Shown here piece after piece: positions 56,901-64,000 of a DNA stretch of 64,000 bases. Below the pieces are notes generated by a model. It was not told the origin of the DNA, made no database searches, and saw nothing but the letters and a program-made list of their open reading frames with translations. The translations under genes and the position numbers were made by a program. Every line of letters starts with the position of its first letter. Positions within the stretch are counted from its first letter, which is position 1. Origin of the DNA: Nematostella vectensis (lineage: Eukaryota > Cnidaria > Anthozoa > Actiniaria > Edwardsiidae); contig NC_064041.1 of assembly GCF_932526225.1 (NCBI RefSeq), positions 7,833,042 through 7,897,041 on the forward strand, written 5' to 3'.

Positions 56901-58301
56901 GACTGGGTACAGTACTATAATGAGTGTGCAGAACACTGCGCAGGTATGAAGTCGCTACCAATACGTTTGGGGAGGGGGTGGGGGTAATATGTCGACTGGG
57001 TACAGTACAATGATGAGACGCAGGTATGACGTCACTACCGATACGGTGGGGGAGGGGTCGGGGGAAATCTGGGTACAGTACTATGATGAGTGTGCAAAAC
57101 ACTGCTCAGGTATGACGTCATTACCGATACGATGGGGGAGTGGGTGGGGGCAATGTGTCGACAGGAGACAGTACAATGATGAGTGTTTGAACACTACACA
57201 AGTGAGTAATTTGCAAGACGATGGGGGAGGAGGTGGGGATTGTGCGCGACCGTGAGCAGGTGCGTAATCAGGGGGTGCGCGCGCATCCCCCGTTTGTGGC
57301 CAAAAGTGGGTCATTTCTTATTAAGGAATCTTCAAACACTATGCTTTCTCCATATGATACCTATGACTGCGCAACCCCCTCCCCCCCCCCCCCCCCCCCC
57401 TCGGTCAATCCTGGGTACGCGCCTGATAGGTGTCAAGATTGAGAGATAAATATGTGAACAAGCGAAAAGAGTTTATTGACGATTTTTTTGTTGCCAGCCT
57501 TTTCTTGACGAAAATCGTCATTTCCAAGAACCATTATCTTTATATGAGATGCGTGAACGGGAAAACTCCAGTGCATTTAAATATAGACATATACCGCACA
57601 TACAGGGCAATACAAACCAACTGCTGATACTATGTTCTATATGGGGTGGATTGCTGCTCCCCCACATATTTCAAAGAATTATACGTAAGTGACCTGTTGT
57701 GACGTGGCTTTTCCCTTCATATTGCTTTTGTATCCTCCACCCCCCCCCCCCCCCAATATTTCGAGGCCTGCTACAGCTATGATGAGGCTGACTAGTCCCC
57801 AGTCGAAACGCAAGTTTTCGGAAGGGAGATTTCGAATGGGAAAGGGAAGGAAGCAAAAAACGTCTCTTCCCTTTCTCTTTTCTCTCCCCTTCATGCCCTG
57901 CGCGCCTCTTTAACCCTTCCCTTGAGGCGGCTTTGCGACGTCTCCGAAAACCATGTGAGACGACTGGAGACGAGTCAGCTGCTAAGGCAGTTTCTATTTA
58001 ATTAGACTACGAGTTCGAGTTTTCTAGGAGTCAATAGATAGTCAACGAGGCGCGTAGAAAACGAGAACGAATAGTCTTATTGTTTTAGTATAAATCCACT
58101 CACATACTACCTACTACGCCGGGTTTTTTCGCTACTCGCTATCTATCGCTTAATAGATAGTGAGTACGGGAGCCAATCAAATTGCTGGATTCGTGATAGT
58201 ATGTGAGTAGTAGATTTATACTAATAGTAGATATAACTGTATTTCTTGTCTTTTAGGTTGAGGCTGGCTGGGATGACGAGGACTGGGCGGACCTGAATTA
58301 A
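35980..58301 (+). CDS. SCYL3: SCY1-like pseudokinase 3 (PACE-1), ~15 exons
   Basis: Catalytically dead kinase-like protein; vertebrate SCYL3 binds the ezrin C-terminus and acts at Golgi and cell edge. Exons: 35980-36168, 36696-36998, 37188-37244, 37492-37594, 37894-37955, 39993-40036, 40855-40932, 45152-45291, 45884-45941, 49838-49973, 51247-51387, (54474-54531, tentative), 54944-55249, 56201-56757, 58257-58301. With the tentative exon this gives 2277 nt, 758 aa, all in phase; human SCYL3 is of similar size. MGAECSVYKDYDLEEPL matches the family's N-terminus (a likely N-myristoyl Gly2). The kinase fold lacks HRD and DFG: LSHNSVGLSSVYV and WKLGGMQCV stand in their place. HEAT-like part: RLLPRLLNRFVLAEP, HVRMILLRFF, MLIGLRDTDDSLV, GGEVVVGGQR. 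Then a charged coiled coil (KERNRQKHREEMERKREK), an acidic region (DDDFEDWDEFETAEPEPEPE) and the terminal GWDDEDWADLN. Confidence 0.92.
38167..38662. mobile_element. TTAA-ended MITE, ~496 bp
   Basis: Left end TTAAACACGAGGTTCCACTA; right end ATAGCGGAACCTCGTGTTTAA. The inverted ends run about 50 bp and include GGGAGAGC…GGGCTC. It is in the SCYL3 intron between exons 5 and 6. Confidence 0.85.
38877..39422. mobile_element. MITE rich in CGCGAAAATAAAGTG motifs, copy 1
   Basis: Left end TACCTTATTGG; right end GTAGTAAGGTAC. It contains several CGCGAAAATAAAGTGA-type repeats on both strands and resembles the more compact 41026-41229 element. Internal boundaries are uncertain. Confidence 0.55.
40078..40229. 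mobile_element. MITE with CAGGTGCGTA ends, copy 1
   Basis: Left end CAGGTGCGTACACAGGGTGC; right end CTGGGTATGCGCCTG. It contains CCATATGATACCTATGACTG and a C-run. Copy 2 is at 57257-57424, and both copies lie in SCYL3 introns. Confidence 0.85.
40362..40619. mobile_element. MITE with CAGGCCC ends, copy 2
   Basis: Starts CAGGCCCATCCACAGGATTT and ends CTCGGTACGGGCCTG. It has two G/C homopolymer runs and GGTGCGAAATCCGAAAAACA, the inverse of the interior of the 30117 copy. Confidence 0.8.
41026..41229. mobile_element. 204-bp MITE with TACCTTATTACA ends
   Basis: Left end TACCTTATTACATTTTCGCG; right end CGAAAATAAAGTGTAATAAGGTA. The ends are inverted copies with an inserted segment on one side. It is just downstream of SCYL3 exon 7. 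Confidence 0.8.
41450..41490. mobile_element. Remnant of the TTAA 254-bp MITE
   Basis: CAAAGCCGCATTATCACCAG followed by TTTACTTCCGGTCGATTACG. One arm is joined directly to sequence from next to the other arm, so the interior has been deleted. Confidence 0.7.
41781..42833. mobile_element. Nested foldback element, ~1 kb
   Basis: A hairpin at 41781-41949 has arms CCAGAGTTAGCGCTAACCAG and its inverse. A larger inverted pair follows: about 42230-42415 (CTCGAATCCTGCAAATGACA, GGAGGTAATTACAGG) and 42590-42760 (CCTGTAATTACCTCC, TGCAGGATTCGAG). Copies of CGGCTTTTCAGGAACCGGCC occur at about 41882 and 42802. It is in the 4.2-kb SCYL3 intron after exon 7 and shows no protein. Confidence 0.75.
42830..43310. 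repeat. Two adjacent short tandem repeats
   Basis: About 42840-42985: three diverged copies of CATAAATGTAATAAACAGTC + AACCATAAATGTAAGAACAC. About 43000-43310: two full copies and a partial one of a ~120-bp unit holding GAGCATGACGTCATC and ACGGCAATACTCATAT. TGACGTCA is the CRE core, but here it is part of the repeat. Confidence 0.75.
43791..44148. mobile_element. ~358-bp MITE (ATACCTGTCAACTC), copy 2
   Basis: TCATACCTGTCAACTCTCCC at the left and GGTTGACAGGTATGA at the right. The interior (TCTCAAGATTTTGGACCCC, GCTTTCTATACGGCAAACGC) matches the 20425 copy. Confidence 0.85.
44293..44546. mobile_element. TTAA-flanked 254-bp MITE, copy 3
   Basis: TTAAAGCCGCATTGTCACCA to GACAATGCTGCTTTAA, with GGAGGTCCGACGGAAACCTC and CATCGGAGATTGTTACGTAA inside. 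It is nearly identical to copies 1 and 2. Confidence 0.92.
44663..45050. mobile_element. MITE with ACAGTACTTACCCGC ends, ~388 bp
   Basis: Left end ACAGTACTTACCCGCTTATA, right end TATAAGCGGGTAAGTACTGT, a near-perfect inverted pair. Internal TTAGGCTAACCTGGAAA resembles sequence at 31205-31345. It ends about 100 bp before SCYL3 exon 8. Confidence 0.88.
45310..45690. repeat. CAT/CAC trinucleotide microsatellite
   Basis: Long imperfect (CAT)n/(CAC)n/(GTC)n run beginning 20 bp after the donor of SCYL3 exon 8. Similar shorter runs are at 51590-51680 and 55260-55320. Ser/His/Ile homopolymer frames over it are artefacts. Confidence 0.93.
45684..45848. mobile_element. Diverged relative of the TTAA 254-bp MITE
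   Basis: GCGGTTTAAGGCCATCCGCT at the left, CATCGGAGAATGTTACGTAA and AACCGCTTTAA at the right. The middle matches the family, but the outer arms are different or shortened. Confidence 0.65.
47827..48795 (-). CDS. Class A (rhodopsin-like) GPCR, intronless
   Basis: Single-exon 322-aa seven-transmembrane receptor. TM1 VLRVIMTLLTVLGNGLVMY (GN motif), TM2 LSLAVADF, TM3 ending LDRYLAIVHP (DRY), TM4 MIVIAWMVALLQRIPF, TM5 FYIPTFVILPNIFMIYAYV, TM6 AVGVVIAIFLVCSSFLQYW, and TM7 NSAPNFFVYALMKNDF (an NPxxY variant, PNFFVY). The N-terminus has NxS/T sites. The usual Cys at the top of TM3 and in the second extracellular loop is absent, while TM6-TM7 has a Cys pair (ICNYFDVPTCNE). A third intracellular loop rich in Ser, Thr and Arg follows TM5. 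Ligand is unknown. An in-frame ATG pair starts the ORF and I kept the first. The gene lies in the SCYL3 intron between exons 9 and 10 on the opposite strand. Confidence 0.93.
   Translation of the reverse strand: MMNLSVLEKEMNAISWNNTKGGGTMQRPTWYWVLRVIMTLLTVLGNGLVMYIIASRKRLRQRRSPNWYILSLAVADFCVGVYNGPSLFLYVWLPVTYSPETWAILEFFMNVFLIASVANLFALTLDRYLAIVHPFTHHNLVNSNGCLAMIVIAWMVALLQRIPFLVLKLNNAESSTFLRYQIFYIPTFVILPNIFMIYAYVRIAFVARRHLKHMRATDVQESSNSTTNPSNTRQRRLETRHRNASTAAVGVVIAIFLVCSSFLQYWLICNYFDVPTCNENESNIRFYAMVLMRYFNSAPNFFVYALMKNDFRNEVRSLFSCL
52100..53935. repeat. 54-bp satellite with 750-bp higher-order repeat
   Basis: Two 54-bp subtypes: A, CGAAACATCATGCAATTTGG…, and B, CGAAACATCATAAAACCTGG…. The segment from about 52205 recurs 750 bp later (for example CGAAACATCATTCAGTTTGG at 52261 and 53011). 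As 54 is a multiple of three, frames of up to 170 codons run through it, reading an 18-residue RNIMQFGVQTAHLDFLIP-type repeat. It lies in the SCYL3 intron after exon 11. Lack of a signal, domain or splice fit argues that it is not coding. Confidence 0.93.
54474..54531 (+). CDS. SCYL3: Candidate small SCYL3 exon bridging exons 11 and 13
   Basis: Exon 11 ends in phase 0 at 51387, but the exon at 54944 needs one leading base, so a phase 0-to-1 exon must lie between. Here a pyrimidine tract and CTTCCAG are followed by 58 nt reading HPSLSNALCCLLKDKARAL plus one base, then GTTAAT. The joined codon GAT restores the frame into IHKSSDQK. Family similarity of the 19 residues is weak, so this is the best candidate but not a firm exon. 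Confidence 0.35.
54534..54882. mobile_element. ~350-bp MITE with internal palindromes
   Basis: Left end TTAATTTGACTCCGAAAGGA; right end CATTTTGGAGTCAAATTATA. Two inner inverted pairs: CAGCGAGCTCTGTCTC/GACAGGGCTCGCTG and CGTCGCGTTT/AAACGCGACG. It begins within the donor hexamer of the candidate small SCYL3 exon. Confidence 0.75.
55390..56030. repeat. 32-bp satellite, about 19 copies
   Basis: Unit TACTCTTTACATCAGTATCT + ACTAACAAGCCA. Copies carry a few substitutions (ACTACCAAG, ACAAACAAG). It fills most of the SCYL3 intron between exons 13 and 14. Confidence 0.95.
56681..57220 (+). repeat. SCYL3: ~93-bp tandem array carrying the SCYL3 exon 14 donor
   Basis: Six copies of a unit that spans the last about 77 nt of SCYL3 exon 14 and its donor. 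Each starts near GATACGATGGGTGAGGGGTC and ends CACTGCGCAG|GTATGACGTC. Copies 1-2 are 93 bp; 3 and 4 carry deletions; copy 5 has ACACAAGTGAGT. The first unit is the coding one (exon end 56757). Confidence 0.92.
57257..57424. mobile_element. MITE with CAGGTGCGTA ends, copy 2
   Basis: CAGGTGCGTAATCAGGGGGT at the left, CTGGGTACGCGCCTG at the right, with CCATATGATACCTATGACTG and a long C-run inside, as in copy 1. Confidence 0.87.
58087..58225. mobile_element. ~140-bp palindromic MITE
   Basis: TAGTATAAATCCACTCACAT at the left and GTGAGTAGTAGATTTATACTA at the right, with CTATCTATCGCTTAATAGATAG in the middle. It ends about 30 bp before the acceptor of the last SCYL3 exon. Confidence 0.8.
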
Positions 58302-58387
58302 GGGGGAAATAAACAATGAAATAAGGAGAAAATATTTTTTAAAGAATATAGTTAGGAATGTATTAAGCAGTGAATATAAAATCCCAG

Positions 58388-58393
58388 AATAAA
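58388..58393 (+). terminator. SCYL3: Probable SCYL3 poly(A) signal
   Basis: AATAAA about 87 nt after the SCYL3 stop. An earlier AATAAA at 58308-58313 is only 7 nt after the stop and is less likely to be the main signal. Confidence 0.5.
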
Positions 58394-58776
58394 TCTATTC
58401 ATCCCCGCAGAGGTAATCTTTTCCCTGTGTTGCTTCCCCAGAACTCTGCACTTGAAATTTACCGTTATAAGGTATTTATTCTTAATTCTCTCGGTCGATA
58501 AAGTTAGATTTTTTTCTGAATTATACAATGACGTTTTATATACTGATTGTAAGAAAGTAATTATTCAAAAATACAAGATTTCAACTGTGTTTTGTAAATC
58601 AACTATTATAAAGTCTCGTCAGCCCATATACTATTTGTGCTTTCTTGATTTGATACATAAACTATGATACATTGTTTTGAGATTATTATTTCGCGATATC
58701 CTTGCATAATTAATATTCCAAGATTGAAGAGATTATTATTATTTTACCACGATTTTTAATTTCAAGAGATTACATC

Positions 58777-59770
58777 TTAACCCATTGACTCCTGGCTATT
58801 TTTGAGCTGTATTTACAAAAAACAGACTGAAAACAGATACCTCCCCCCCCTATTCTGAGTTTTATACAGCCCGTCAAAGTAAAACACAGCTGCACCTAGT
58901 CAGCGGTATCCAAGCTTTCCAACAGTGCTTTGTGCTCCCCACTTTTAATCCCTCGTTGTGCTGAAGCAAGCACAAGTTGATGGTTGCTTGTATTTGTCAT
59001 AAAAAATACAGCTATGAGCATATTAGGAGAGTGTCTCAGGACATCATGAAGTCTATTGGGCATAATTGAGTGCTTCGCTTATGGATATTTGCAAGCAAAG
59101 GTGGATTCATGATGATTTTTTTCTTGTTTGGCTTTGCCTGGATAAGAAAATAATTTTCTAATGAATCACCACATCTCTCCTAAATGCTGTCTTTTCTGAA
59201 ACCAAATTGATTCCAAAATTGTTTACACTGCTATTCTGGGTCTGTATGACCTAGAATTGATTTGTTTGGCTTCGGGGTGAAAAGCATCTGACTTTGGGGA
59301 GAGGAGTGTTGACTGGCTCTCCCCTCGTGAATTTTTCCCTGGATCTCCCAGAATAATTTGCAATACGTAAAGGCATCTTCGTGGTTTTACAAGCCTTCAA
59401 GGAGTGGACATTGTGTCTTGAGGCCATGGAAATGTACCTGGAGGATCAGAATAAAGGTATCTATATGTGTCTTGAGCTGTGTTTGCTGATCTCTCTCCCT
59501 TGTGTGGTATTTTGAGCGTTTTATTGAGAGGGGGTGATTCTGCTTTTCTTCCCTTGTTCGATTTGAAATTTGTCAAAGAACCTGTGCTATTATTTGACTT
59601 AAGAGTAGTTGCCAACACCTTGGTTGGATGCATATCTTCAAGACCATTTATCCCTTAGACTGATGCCTGAGTATCTTCATCTTGTTGTGTTTATTTTGCA
59701 TTTATGAATTTTTTGGGTTGTGGGTACTTCCCAAAGCCGGTACAGGCCGGTTGAGGGGTCAATGTGTTAA
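58777..59770. mobile_element. ~990-bp non-autonomous DNA element (TTAACCCATTGAC)
   Basis: Left end TTAACCCATTGACTCC; right end GGGGTCAATGTGTTAA, inverted copies with two mismatches. It has no transposase. A 78-codon minus-strand frame at 59397-59633 inside it is polar and matches no domain known to me. Ends in TTAA fit TTAA-targeting elements, but the family is not assigned. Confidence 0.7.
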
Positions 59771-60284
59771 ATTACAAACAAAATCCAGGTGAAGGTCTTA
59801 TAAGAATACTATATAGAATTGTTGGAGCTCTCGGTATAGAGTTCAACTAAACAACAGCATTTTGCAGCATCTAAAAAGAGAGGGTCACTCAATTAGGCGG
59901 CAATAGCCACACAGACATGCATCTTGTACATAGTTCCATCTTTCTGCTGGGTCTGTCAGACGCGCAGAAATATTCTTCAAAATCAAATTTTGGGAAAATG
60001 TACGGTTCTTTTTCTTGTTAGCTAACCATGCACAAGTTACCCCCACCCCTTCTTTCTGCGCAAACGGTTTGTGAGAAACAGAGTGAAACTTCTGAATTTC
60101 CAGGAAGAAATTTGAGATAGCTGTTGAAAAAGCCGTATCGAATGATAATAAAAGACCAATAACTCGTGAGATGTTTCGAAACCAACGAACGTTCGTGCTT
60201 ATGTATGTTAAGTAGGCTTTGTGGTAAAGTACGCGTGTCGTGATTAGTCAAAAACGTGTAAAGAATAAAAAACAAATATTTGTA

Positions 60285-60576
60285 GCCAATCCCGTACAAT
60301 GATTGGACAAATGTAATACTTGTCTATCAATTTTGATTAACACCAAAACACATTCCTCGGTTGTGCGAATTCCCCGCTGTGAAGCTACAGGCTTCAACTT
60401 CTTACTTGATCTCGCCTGTGATTGGTCGAGCCTTGACAGGACGCGCTGCCATTGGTTATCTGAAACCATAGGACAGAGTAAGCCATTCAAGTGTCGCGGC
60501 GGTTTTTCGTTAGAATCAACAGCGAAGTCACAACGGATTTAAAACTCGTTGAGAAGAACTGTAAAAGTTGGTCAAG
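60285..60576 (+). promoter_or_regulatory. CCAAT-box promoter of the 60794 gene
   Basis: Four CCAAT/ATTGG boxes at 60286, 60302, 60421 and 60451, then GTGTCGCGGCGG and a strong donor GTCAAG|GTAAATA at 60576/60577. This fits an NF-Y-type promoter and a non-coding first exon for the gene starting at 60794. The element set is seen; its role is inferred. Confidence 0.45.
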
Positions 60577-60793
60577 GTAAATATATTGGTCTTGAACTAA
60601 TTTTTTGGAGTTAGAAATCATCATTCCATCTTCTGGCATTGTGTAGGGTTTGCCGAGGTTGACTTTGAGCTTCAAATGGGCGAGTATTTGATGGACGTTC
60701 TAGATGCGATGGGAAGTTGACTTTCGGAAGTACACACAACGTGTTGTAGTTTTTGGCATGCGACTGCTGGAATACTGGCAATAAATCGCCAAA

Positions 60794-63700
60794 ATGAGTC
60801 GCAGATCAAGTGTTAGTAGTAGCAGTGTAAGTACTAGTATGAAATCTGGCCTTGAAGATGATCCACTTATGCGAGATTGCTATGATTTACGGAGAAGACT
60901 TCTACAAACTGAGCAGTCACTTCAGAGTATGAAGCCTCCAAATATATCCGCTAGGTAAGTTGGAAATGTAGATGATATGTAATTACAATGATCACACAGC
61001 ACTTTTCTTCTAATAAATCCAAATTTACATTGATCAAAACCTACGAGATCAATTACATCAAACACGTAAACACAAAGCAATGTTATTACAAACTCACTTT
61101 GAAATTGTATGGGTAACTTAAGTTATTATTAATTTTAAAGCACCCATGAAATCTTCAATATCTCTGTTAGCTTTTTTGTTAATAAAAATTTATAAACAGG
61201 TGATAAAAAAATCATCCAATCAAAAAATCATTTTGACATAAAAGACATGTTGTGTATACCACACTTACACTATCTTATGTAAACAATGTTACTTGGCTAA
61301 AAAAATATTAGTCAGTATCTTACTTTTATAGATCTTACCTAAAGTGTATTATATAAGATTGTATTATAATTCATGTGTTCTCTAAGTGTTAGATTATATT
61401 ATAATTCGCGTGTTCTCTCTAAATACAAGATAAATTCAACTCCTGTTACTAAGTAACTTGGCCATTCCCCTTTACTGTTCCTTTTAGTTCTATACAAACA
61501 CACTGCTGTTGCAAAGAAATATTTTGTTTCACTGCTTTGTAGAGTTATCTCCTTGTATTGTGAATATACTATTGAGTATTTTAACAAAATGTTGTGAAAG
61601 ACACTAATTTAAATAATTATCAGGGATTACAGAGTGATGTAGAGAGAGAAGAAATGTCTTTTTATGTTTGAACAAGCCTATAAAACACTCGACCGTCCAT
61701 TTTCTCTTTACACATAAATTAACATTTATGATGCCATATTCAGTTTCAAAAGTATTAACATGATTCTTTATACAAGTTCTTCTTTATTCAATTCAGATAT
61801 GCATATTACATTGGTTACTACAGTGTTTTGAAATCTGAAATTAAACTGTGTTTGGCATTACTCGCTCTAAATGATCAATTACACCCACAAAGAAACTTCG
61901 ATTAGACAAACTTCTTTCAATATTTTAAAATATTTTTTTGCATTTTCCATCATCAGAGATTGTTAGGTAATCGGCCAGAAGTAAACTGGTGACAATGCGG
62001 CTTTAAATTATAGCAGCGGGTAAAAAGGTGTTTTCCTTTGACATGATCCTGGTGAGACGCACGATTTGATATTGATTAAGCCTGTTGCAGTTTCTCATTG
62101 TTCTCTCATTTATAATTATCATGTTTATTTTTTTAACCTGTAGAATTCAGGATAAGGCTTATCTATTGAGTTTGTTGTGGCCCCCCGCTATTCTTTTACA
62201 ATTCAGTAGTCTTTAACCATAAAATAGAAACCTCCCTTTGTATTCACATACTTGGCAAACATCCTAAGATTGAAAGCTTTATAAATAAAACCTTTATGAT
62301 TACAACATGGACTAAAAAGTGTCAGTGTTCGAACACTAGCTGGTTTGTAGTCATGTCTCTTGGATGTTACCAACTCCAAACTGTGAGAAGTGTACAGCTT
62401 TTCAATGCAAGAAAATGTTCTATTTGTTCTACAATTTGTCAAACAAGGTACTGTTACTGTAATTGATAAATATTCCACAGTGAAGTCCTTGATCATAGAT
62501 GTTTTTTGAGCTGAAAATTAAAGCCTTGCTTGTTAAACCAATTTTCACTTCTAAGAATTTCATTGAGTGGTTATGTACTAATTGAAGCCCTTGATCATAG
62601 ATGTTTTTTGAGCTGAAAATTAAAGCCTTGCTTGTTAAACCAATTTTCACTTCTAAGAATTTCATTGAGTGGTTATGTACTAATTGAAGCCCTTGATCAT
62701 AGATGTTTTTTGAGCTGAAAATTAAAGCCTTGCTTGTTAAACCAATTTTCACTTCTAAGAATTTTCATTGAGTGGTTATGTACCATTTTTGTGCACAACA
62801 TTAATCTGTGAACTTCTCTAAAGCTACTCAAATTAACTTGATAATGTATACATACATAACTGATCTTTTCCACAAAAACACTTTAATACGTACATTAATA
62901 TATTATTCCTCTTTATACAATGGGATACTAATTTTGAAATCCTTGTTCTTCCAGCAGAGAAAAAAAATAGAGCTTATGTGAAAGTATACCCCAGATCCTT
63001 AATTATGTTATCTTTTTAGTGACAAGTCAAGACCAACATCCAGAACTCAGCAAAGCTATGACAGGAAAAAAGATACTGCAACAGATATTGACAGAAACTA
63101 TCGGCTCAGTCCAGATGATGCCAGGTACAGTTATAGTAATCACTGCTAAATCTTTTTCCCACACCTCTGGATATATAAAATGTTATAGCACTTTCTTGAA
63201 AATATTTGAAGAATAAGGGAAGGGAGGATACATGTACTCTAAGTGGTGAAGGGGGTGATTAACAGTTAGTTCTTTCTTTCTTCTGTTTCTCTTCCATGTT
63301 GATTTTTGCACCGGAATATTTCTCTGCTTTTTTCTCAAACTAGGAAGAGACACTGGGTTTGGCATACCTTGTAATTTTTAGCAATCAGCTTGTTGAACAA
63401 CTTGAAAATGGTGTTTGAGCAAGGTGCTTTTGCCCCACAAACCCCACCTTACACCACCACCTTAAAAAACACACACGTGTGTAAGTTACATTTTGATATG
63501 TACCAGACAGCTAAAGTTTAGAACTACATCTACAAAAATGAACCCATCCCTGTTAATGACAACACTTGTAGTTCCTAATAATTTTGTGGTCTTTCCCTAC
63601 CCATTTTCAGTTTTGTTACATACTGTTCATACAGAATTTCTTGTGTGAAAATAGAAAGACTGTAGAAATAGGGAGTGTATTTGTTTCTTCTCCCAGCCAT

Positions 63701-64000
63701 CATAAAGTATTTGACATGGACACAATGTATTTCCATCTATACTTTAGAGACAGAAAGGCTGTGACCTCAAATAGGCAAACCACCAGGCAGAAAGAGGCCT
63801 TGTGTCGGTCAACACGTGATAGTCCACTTAGGAAGCTGCTACAAGAACAAAACAAGGAAATGAAGGATAGAGATCATAGGAATCAGAAAAACACCAAACA
63901 GATTCACTGTGATGAAAATGTTTCCTACTGCCAGGGACCAAATGTTGATGACACGCTGTGTAGCTCTCTTGATATGGAGGATCTGAGGATTGATCTTGGG
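60794..64000 (+). CDS. Unrecognised polar, coil-prone protein, 5' part
   Basis: Three exons in phase: 60794-60954, 63020-63124 and 63748 to beyond the window end. The start ATG is in a good context (GCCAAAATGAGTCGC). The N-terminus is Ser-rich (MSRRSSVSSSSVSTSMKSGL), then a short heptad-like helix (CYDLRRRLLQTEQSLQSM). Exons 2-3 are basic and polar (SDKSRPTSRTQQSYDRKKDT; RKLLQEQNKEMKDRDHRNQK). There is no signal peptide or membrane segment. The make-up resembles centrosomal or cytoskeletal coiled-coil proteins, but I do not recognise the family and much of it is outside the window. Splice sites are GTAAGT/TTTTTAG, GTACAG/CTTTAG. Confidence 0.75.
61858..62006. mobile_element. 5'-truncated TTAA 254-bp MITE
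   Basis: Right half only: CACAAAGAAACTTCGATTAG, CATCAGAGATTGTTAGGTAA and GTGACAATGCGGCTTTAA. It is more diverged than the three full copies and lies in intron 1 of the 60794 gene. Confidence 0.75.
62484..62785. repeat. 101-bp tandem repeat, 3 copies
   Basis: Three nearly identical copies of a unit holding CCTTGATCATAGATGTTTTT and CCAATTTTCACTTCTAAGAA. The single-base differences are few, so the triplication is recent. It lies in intron 1 of the 60794 gene and gives a spurious repeated minus-strand frame. Confidence 0.95.

Noticed and set aside
59397..59633. 78-codon minus-strand frame as a gene
   Set aside because: It lies inside a ~990-bp inverted-repeat element and matches no domain I know; kept only as a note.
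62429..62752. 107-codon minus-strand repeat protein
   Set aside because: It reads through a recent 101-bp triplication; no start context or domain.

Overview
The window looks like nuclear DNA of a metazoan, most likely an anthozoan cnidarian such as a sea anemone. This rests on compact GT-AG-spliced animal genes, an intronless cnidarian-style GPCR, very many short inverted-repeat DNA elements (MITEs, foldbacks), long satellites, and long C/G runs. Species is not proven from the sequence. No prokaryotic operons, CRISPR, tRNA or rRNA genes were seen.

Layout. (1) 1453-12258, minus: a complete nine-exon ionotropic glutamate receptor (about 932 aa), with degenerate extra copies of two of its exons in its introns. 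(2) 14045-21217, minus: a complete seven-exon ALDH9A1-type aldehyde dehydrogenase (523 aa). (3) 24649-28512, minus, and 29374-31643, plus: two divergently arranged CTR/SLC31 copper transporters with identical intron phases, one with a Met/His-rich copper-collecting N-terminus and one without. (4) 35980-58301, plus: a SCYL3 (PACE-1) pseudokinase gene of about 15 exons spread over 22 kb. Both its start exon boundary and its penultimate donor boundary lie in tandem arrays. (5) 47827-48795, minus: an intronless class A GPCR nested in a SCYL3 intron. (6) 60794 to the window end, plus: the first three coding exons of an unrecognised polar, coil-prone protein.

Exon joins were checked by reading phase: in each complete gene the exons sum to a multiple of three and each phase matches its neighbour. 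The one weak link is a small SCYL3 exon needed to bridge phases between 51387 and 54944.

The genes do not form a pathway: they are neighbouring unrelated housekeeping and signalling genes. The only functional pair is the divergent copper transporters, which share about 0.86 kb of upstream DNA. The rest is intron and intergenic DNA packed with non-autonomous transposons. These include a TTAA-flanked ~254 bp family with three full copies, foldbacks, and an inverted pair of degenerate hammerhead-ribozyme-like motifs of Penelope type. Satellites of about 32, 54, 62, 93 and 96 bp are also present.
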